In this document: one piece after another, positions 6,637 to 8,428 of the stretch
How the letters are laid out: each line of letters starts with the position of its first letter
Position numbering within the stretch: position 1 is the stretch's first letter
Origin: an uncultured Saprospiraceae bacterium
Lineage (GTDB): Bacteria; Bacteroidota; Bacteroidia; Chitinophagales; Saprospiraceae
Length of the DNA: 8,428 nucleotides
Assembly (NCBI GenBank): GCA_938039305.1
Contig: CALHUZ010000628.1
Coordinates: 1 to 8,428 of the forward strand
Direction: 5' to 3'
Notes under the pieces: model-generated
Seen by the model: only the letters and a program-made list of their open reading frames with translations
What the model was told of the DNA's origin: nothing
Database searches by the model: none
Position numbers and translations under genes: made by a program

Positions 6637-7590
6637 ATGGCAGAAAAAGTAATTCCAGTAGTCGATCTTTCTCAGTTCACTGAAGGCTCTGAAGCAGAGC
6701 GCACAGCATTTGTTGAAAAACTCGGAAAGGCATTTCATGATATAGGATTCGTAGGTGTGAAAAATCACGGTATCCCTAAATCCTTAATCGATGACTTCTA
6801 TAGTTACTCAAAGAGCTTCTTCGCTCTGGATCGCGAGACAAAAGTCAAATATGAGATCCCCGGTCTTGCCGGCCAAAGAGGCTATACGTCATTTGGTAAG
6901 GAGCAGGCGAAAGGTGCTAAGGTAGCTGACCTAAAAGAGTTCTTCCAGATAGGACAAGAGGTTGCTGCAGATAGTCCACTCAAAGCAGAGTATCCAGATA
7001 ACGTATCTGTCTCAGAAGCTCCAGAATTCACACAATTAGGCAAGGATCTATATAAGTCTTTTGAAAAGGTAGGTGCTCAGTTGCTTAAAGCCATAGCTAT
7101 ACACTTGGATCTTGGAGAAGAATACTTTTCTGAAAAGATAGAAGATGGTCTTAGTATCTTAAGAGCGATACACTATCCACCGATCACACAAGAGCCTGCA
7201 AGTGCAGTACGTGCAGAACAACATGAAGATATAAATCTCATCACACTACTTGTCGGTGCATCCGCTGGAGGATTGCAGTTGCTCAACATGGAGGACAAGT
7301 GGCTTGCCATCACTCCTGAAGAAGACGAGATTGTCATCAATGTAGGCGATATGCTCCAGCGACTAACGAACAATTACTTAAAATCAACTACTCATAGAGT
7401 GGTCAATCCTCCTCGTGAAGAGTGGCACAAGCCAAGACTATCTATCCCTTTCTTTCTTCACCCCAAAGCAGATATGGATCTTACATGTCTCGCTAAGTGT
7501 GTGACTGAAGAAAATCCTATGAGCTTTGAACCAATCACAGCGGGAGGCTACTTAGATGAAAGGCTTCGAGAGATCGGATTAAAAAAGTAA
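6637..7590 (+). CDS. 2-oxoglutarate/Fe(II)-dependent oxygenase, isopenicillin N synthase-like
   Basis: This enzyme should use Fe(II), O2 and normally 2-oxoglutarate to oxidise a small molecule in the cytoplasm. The 317-residue length is typical. The DIOX_N-type N-terminal domain covers about 5-120, with PVVDLSQF at 7-14 and GFVGVKNHGIP at 37-47. The jelly-roll 2OG-Fe(II) domain covers about 172-275. The iron ligands are His196 and Asp198 (QHEDINLITLL) and His253 (STTHRVVNP); the 2-oxoglutarate clamp is Arg267 with Ser269 (RLSIPFF). The core is intact, so it should be active. ATG 6637 is chosen because the conserved domain begins at once; the nearby ATG at 6625 hits a stop after one codon. It is divergent from the nucleoside hydrolase operon. 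The family includes ethylene-forming enzyme, isopenicillin N synthase, gibberellin oxidases and fungal thymine and pyrimidine-nucleoside hydroxylases, so the substrate cannot be named from sequence alone. Confidence 0.92.
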   Translation: MAEKVIPVVDLSQFTEGSEAERTAFVEKLGKAFHDIGFVGVKNHGIPKSLIDDFYSYSKSFFALDRETKVKYEIPGLAGQRGYTSFGKEQAKGAKVADLKEFFQIGQEVAADSPLKAEYPDNVSVSEAPEFTQLGKDLYKSFEKVGAQLLKAIAIHLDLGEEYFSEKIEDGLSILRAIHYPPITQEPASAVRAEQHEDINLITLLVGASAGGLQLLNMEDKWLAITPEEDEIVINVGDMLQRLTNNYLKSTTHRVVNPPREEWHKPRLSIPFFLHPKADMDLTCLAKCVTEENPMSFEPITAGGYLDERLREIGLKK

Positions 7591-7847
7591 ATCACAAATC
7601 TCCTTTGCCTTGTTTTGTTAGCCTTTATCGCTTTCGCAAATATCTGCGATGCTCCATTTATCAGTAGATATTAACCATCTGCCAGAAGGTTCAGACGTCA
7701 TATCTACACTTTGATAGGCTTGAAATACTACTTCGTCTAAGAATACTACGCTCATAACCATCGTTTTATCATCTTGAAGCGTATTAATTAAAAGATGCAG
7801 CTTCTGCAACTTTCAAAATATCATTACGTCTTTTAAAAAACATAATC
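7591..7847. other. intergenic region upstream of the GIN-domain gene
   Basis: Apart from the doubtful small minus-strand ORF, these 257 bp hold a hairpin with stem TGCAG/CTGCA and loop CTT (7796-7808), located 39 bp upstream of the GIN-domain ATG. No T run follows the hairpin, so it is not a convincing terminator. The last 30 bases before ATG 7848 are A/T-rich, as is usual for translation starts in Bacteroidota. I see no clear TAnnTTTG promoter and no terminator after the oxygenase gene. Confidence 0.4.
7618..7761 (-). CDS. doubtful small hypothetical ORF
   Basis: From ATG 7761 this frame codes for 47 residues containing the fairly natural-looking segments VVFLDEVVFQAYQSVD and GRWLISTDKWSIADI. 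The open frame extends upstream to a TTG at 7809. I recognise no family, and no promoter or ribosome binding site is seen. It fills most of the gap between the oxygenase and GIN-domain genes without overlapping either, which is the main reason to record it. It may equally be chance, or the decayed end of a longer gene whose start lies in another frame at about 7792-7854. The plus strand of this gap has no long open frame. Confidence 0.25.
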   Translation of the reverse strand: MVMSVVFLDEVVFQAYQSVDMTSEPSGRWLISTDKWSIADICESDKG

Positions 7848-8428
7848 ATGAACACGATCAACTTCCTTTCGCTTTCTATTGCATTATTAATGAGCAGCAT
7901 GTCACTCAATGCTCAATCCGAAGAGACCAGAACATTAAGTTCATTTGACGGTATATCAGTATCTCAAAGCATAGATGCTGAGATTATCAAAGGAAACAAA
8001 AACGAAGTAGTCATCACTGTATCTAAAGTGGATCTTGGAGATGTGATCACAGAGGTAGAAGATGGTGTACTCAAAGTGAAAATGAAGAAAAAGTGGAATT
8101 ATAACTGGACTAAAAAAACCAAAGTCAAAGCAGTTATAACATACAAAGACTATCCTAACTATATAAGTGTCAGTTCAAGCGCTGACCTCATCAGCAGAGA
8201 TAAGATCATCACTGATAGATTAGAACTCAAAGCAAGTAGTAGTGCTGATTTAGTCATAGAGATTGATGTTGATGAGCTTGAAGCAAAATGTAGTTCAAGT
8301 TCTGATATTGAGATCTCAGGAAGTGCTGATCGAGCTACAGTATCTAGCAGTTCAAGTTCCGACTTTTTAGGAGAAAATCTTACAGTGAGAATAGCAGATC
8401 TTTCTGCAAGCTCAAGTTCTGATATCTA
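7848..8428 (+). CDS. secreted head-GIN domain (DUF2807) protein, partial at right edge
   Basis: Proteins of this family are exported and fold as a right-handed beta-solenoid; they are often labelled putative auto-transporter adhesins, but their role is not established. Residues 1-22 form a signal peptide (MNTINFLSLS start, hydrophobic core, then SLNA followed by Gln23). The typical DUF2807 opening follows: SSFDGISVSQSIDAEIIKGN at 31-50, where a short strand leads into an acidic turn, then VVITVSKVDLGDVITEVEDG at 54-73 and a basic-aromatic patch KKKWNYNWTKK at 80-90. From about residue 107 the chain has solenoid rungs marked by a Ser-rich run ending in Asp, at Asp113, 134, 153, 172 and 192. 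The window ends after 193 residues, so the stop codon and the rest of the repeat region are not seen. The ATG at 7848 is clear from the signal peptide. No link to the upstream genes is evident. Confidence 0.9.
   Translation, partial: MNTINFLSLSIALLMSSMSLNAQSEETRTLSSFDGISVSQSIDAEIIKGNKNEVVITVSKVDLGDVITEVEDGVLKVKMKKKWNYNWTKKTKVKAVITYKDYPNYISVSSSADLISRDKIITDRLELKASSSADLVIEIDVDELEAKCSSSSDIEISGSADRATVSSSSSSDFLGENLTVRIADLSASSSSDI
8172..8423 (+). repeat. in-frame SSSxD rung repeats of the GIN-domain protein
   Basis: Five units end in the aspartates 113, 134, 153, 172 and 192, with spacings of 21, 19, 19 and 20 residues. At DNA level each unit carries a variant of AGTTCAAGTTCTGAT (for example AGTTCAAGCGCTGAC and AGTAGTAGTGCTGAT) every 57-63 bp. 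The bases between units differ, so this is a protein-structural repeat, not a recent tandem duplication. It continues to the window edge. Confidence 0.8.

Noticed and set aside
7173..7373. 66-residue minus-strand open frame
   Set aside because: It is antisense to the iron-binding core of the oxygenase gene.
8172..8423. CRISPR-like or tandem DNA repeats
   Set aside because: The short units keep the reading frame, vary at synonymous positions and are separated by unrelated coding sequence, as expected of solenoid rungs.

Overview
The window looks like a chromosomal stretch of a member of the Bacteroidota. It is AT-rich (roughly 40 % GC by eye), the start codons lack clear Shine-Dalgarno sequences, and the right edge enters a secreted head-GIN/DUF2807 protein, a family very common in that phylum. 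I cannot place it below phylum level with confidence. I see no tRNA, rRNA, CRISPR array, insertion sequence, phage gene or attachment site. Base and codon use look even across the window.

Layout, left to right. (1) 1-797, minus: the N-terminal 265 residues of an unrecognised multi-pass membrane protein that runs off the left edge. (2) 848-2239, plus: a Xaa-Pro aminopeptidase (M24B) with all five metal ligands, divergent from gene 1 across 50 bp. (3) 2255-3202, minus: a TerC/Alx-family membrane metal transporter, convergent with gene 2 across 15 bp. (4) 3203-3496: a 294-bp divergent intergenic region. (5) 3497-4330, plus: an unrecognised protein with one N-terminal membrane helix, a coiled coil and a very lysine-rich tail. 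(6) 6534 down to 4365, minus: a compact three-gene operon of nucleoside hydrolase, small cupin and alpha/beta hydrolase, with gaps of 18 bp and 1 bp. (7) 6637-7590, plus: an isopenicillin-N-synthase-like 2-oxoglutarate/Fe(II) oxygenase, divergent from the operon across 102 bp that hold a perfect 15-bp dyad. (8) 7591-7847: an intergenic stretch with one doubtful small minus-strand ORF. (9) 7848-8428, plus: the start of the secreted GIN-domain protein with a repeated Ser-Ser-Ser-x-Asp rung motif, cut by the right edge.

The only part that reads as a possible functional unit is the nucleoside hydrolase/cupin/alpha-beta hydrolase operon with its divergent oxygenase. All four products lack signal peptides and should be cytoplasmic. 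A nucleoside hydrolase beside an IPNS-like oxygenase recalls fungal pyrimidine-salvage enzymes of that oxygenase family, so salvage or breakdown of a modified nucleoside is a testable idea, but it is inference from context. The remaining genes look like independent housekeeping or envelope functions. I found nothing that I can defend as a clearly new system. The best leads are this four-gene module, the lysine-rich membrane coiled-coil protein and the GIN-domain rung repeats.
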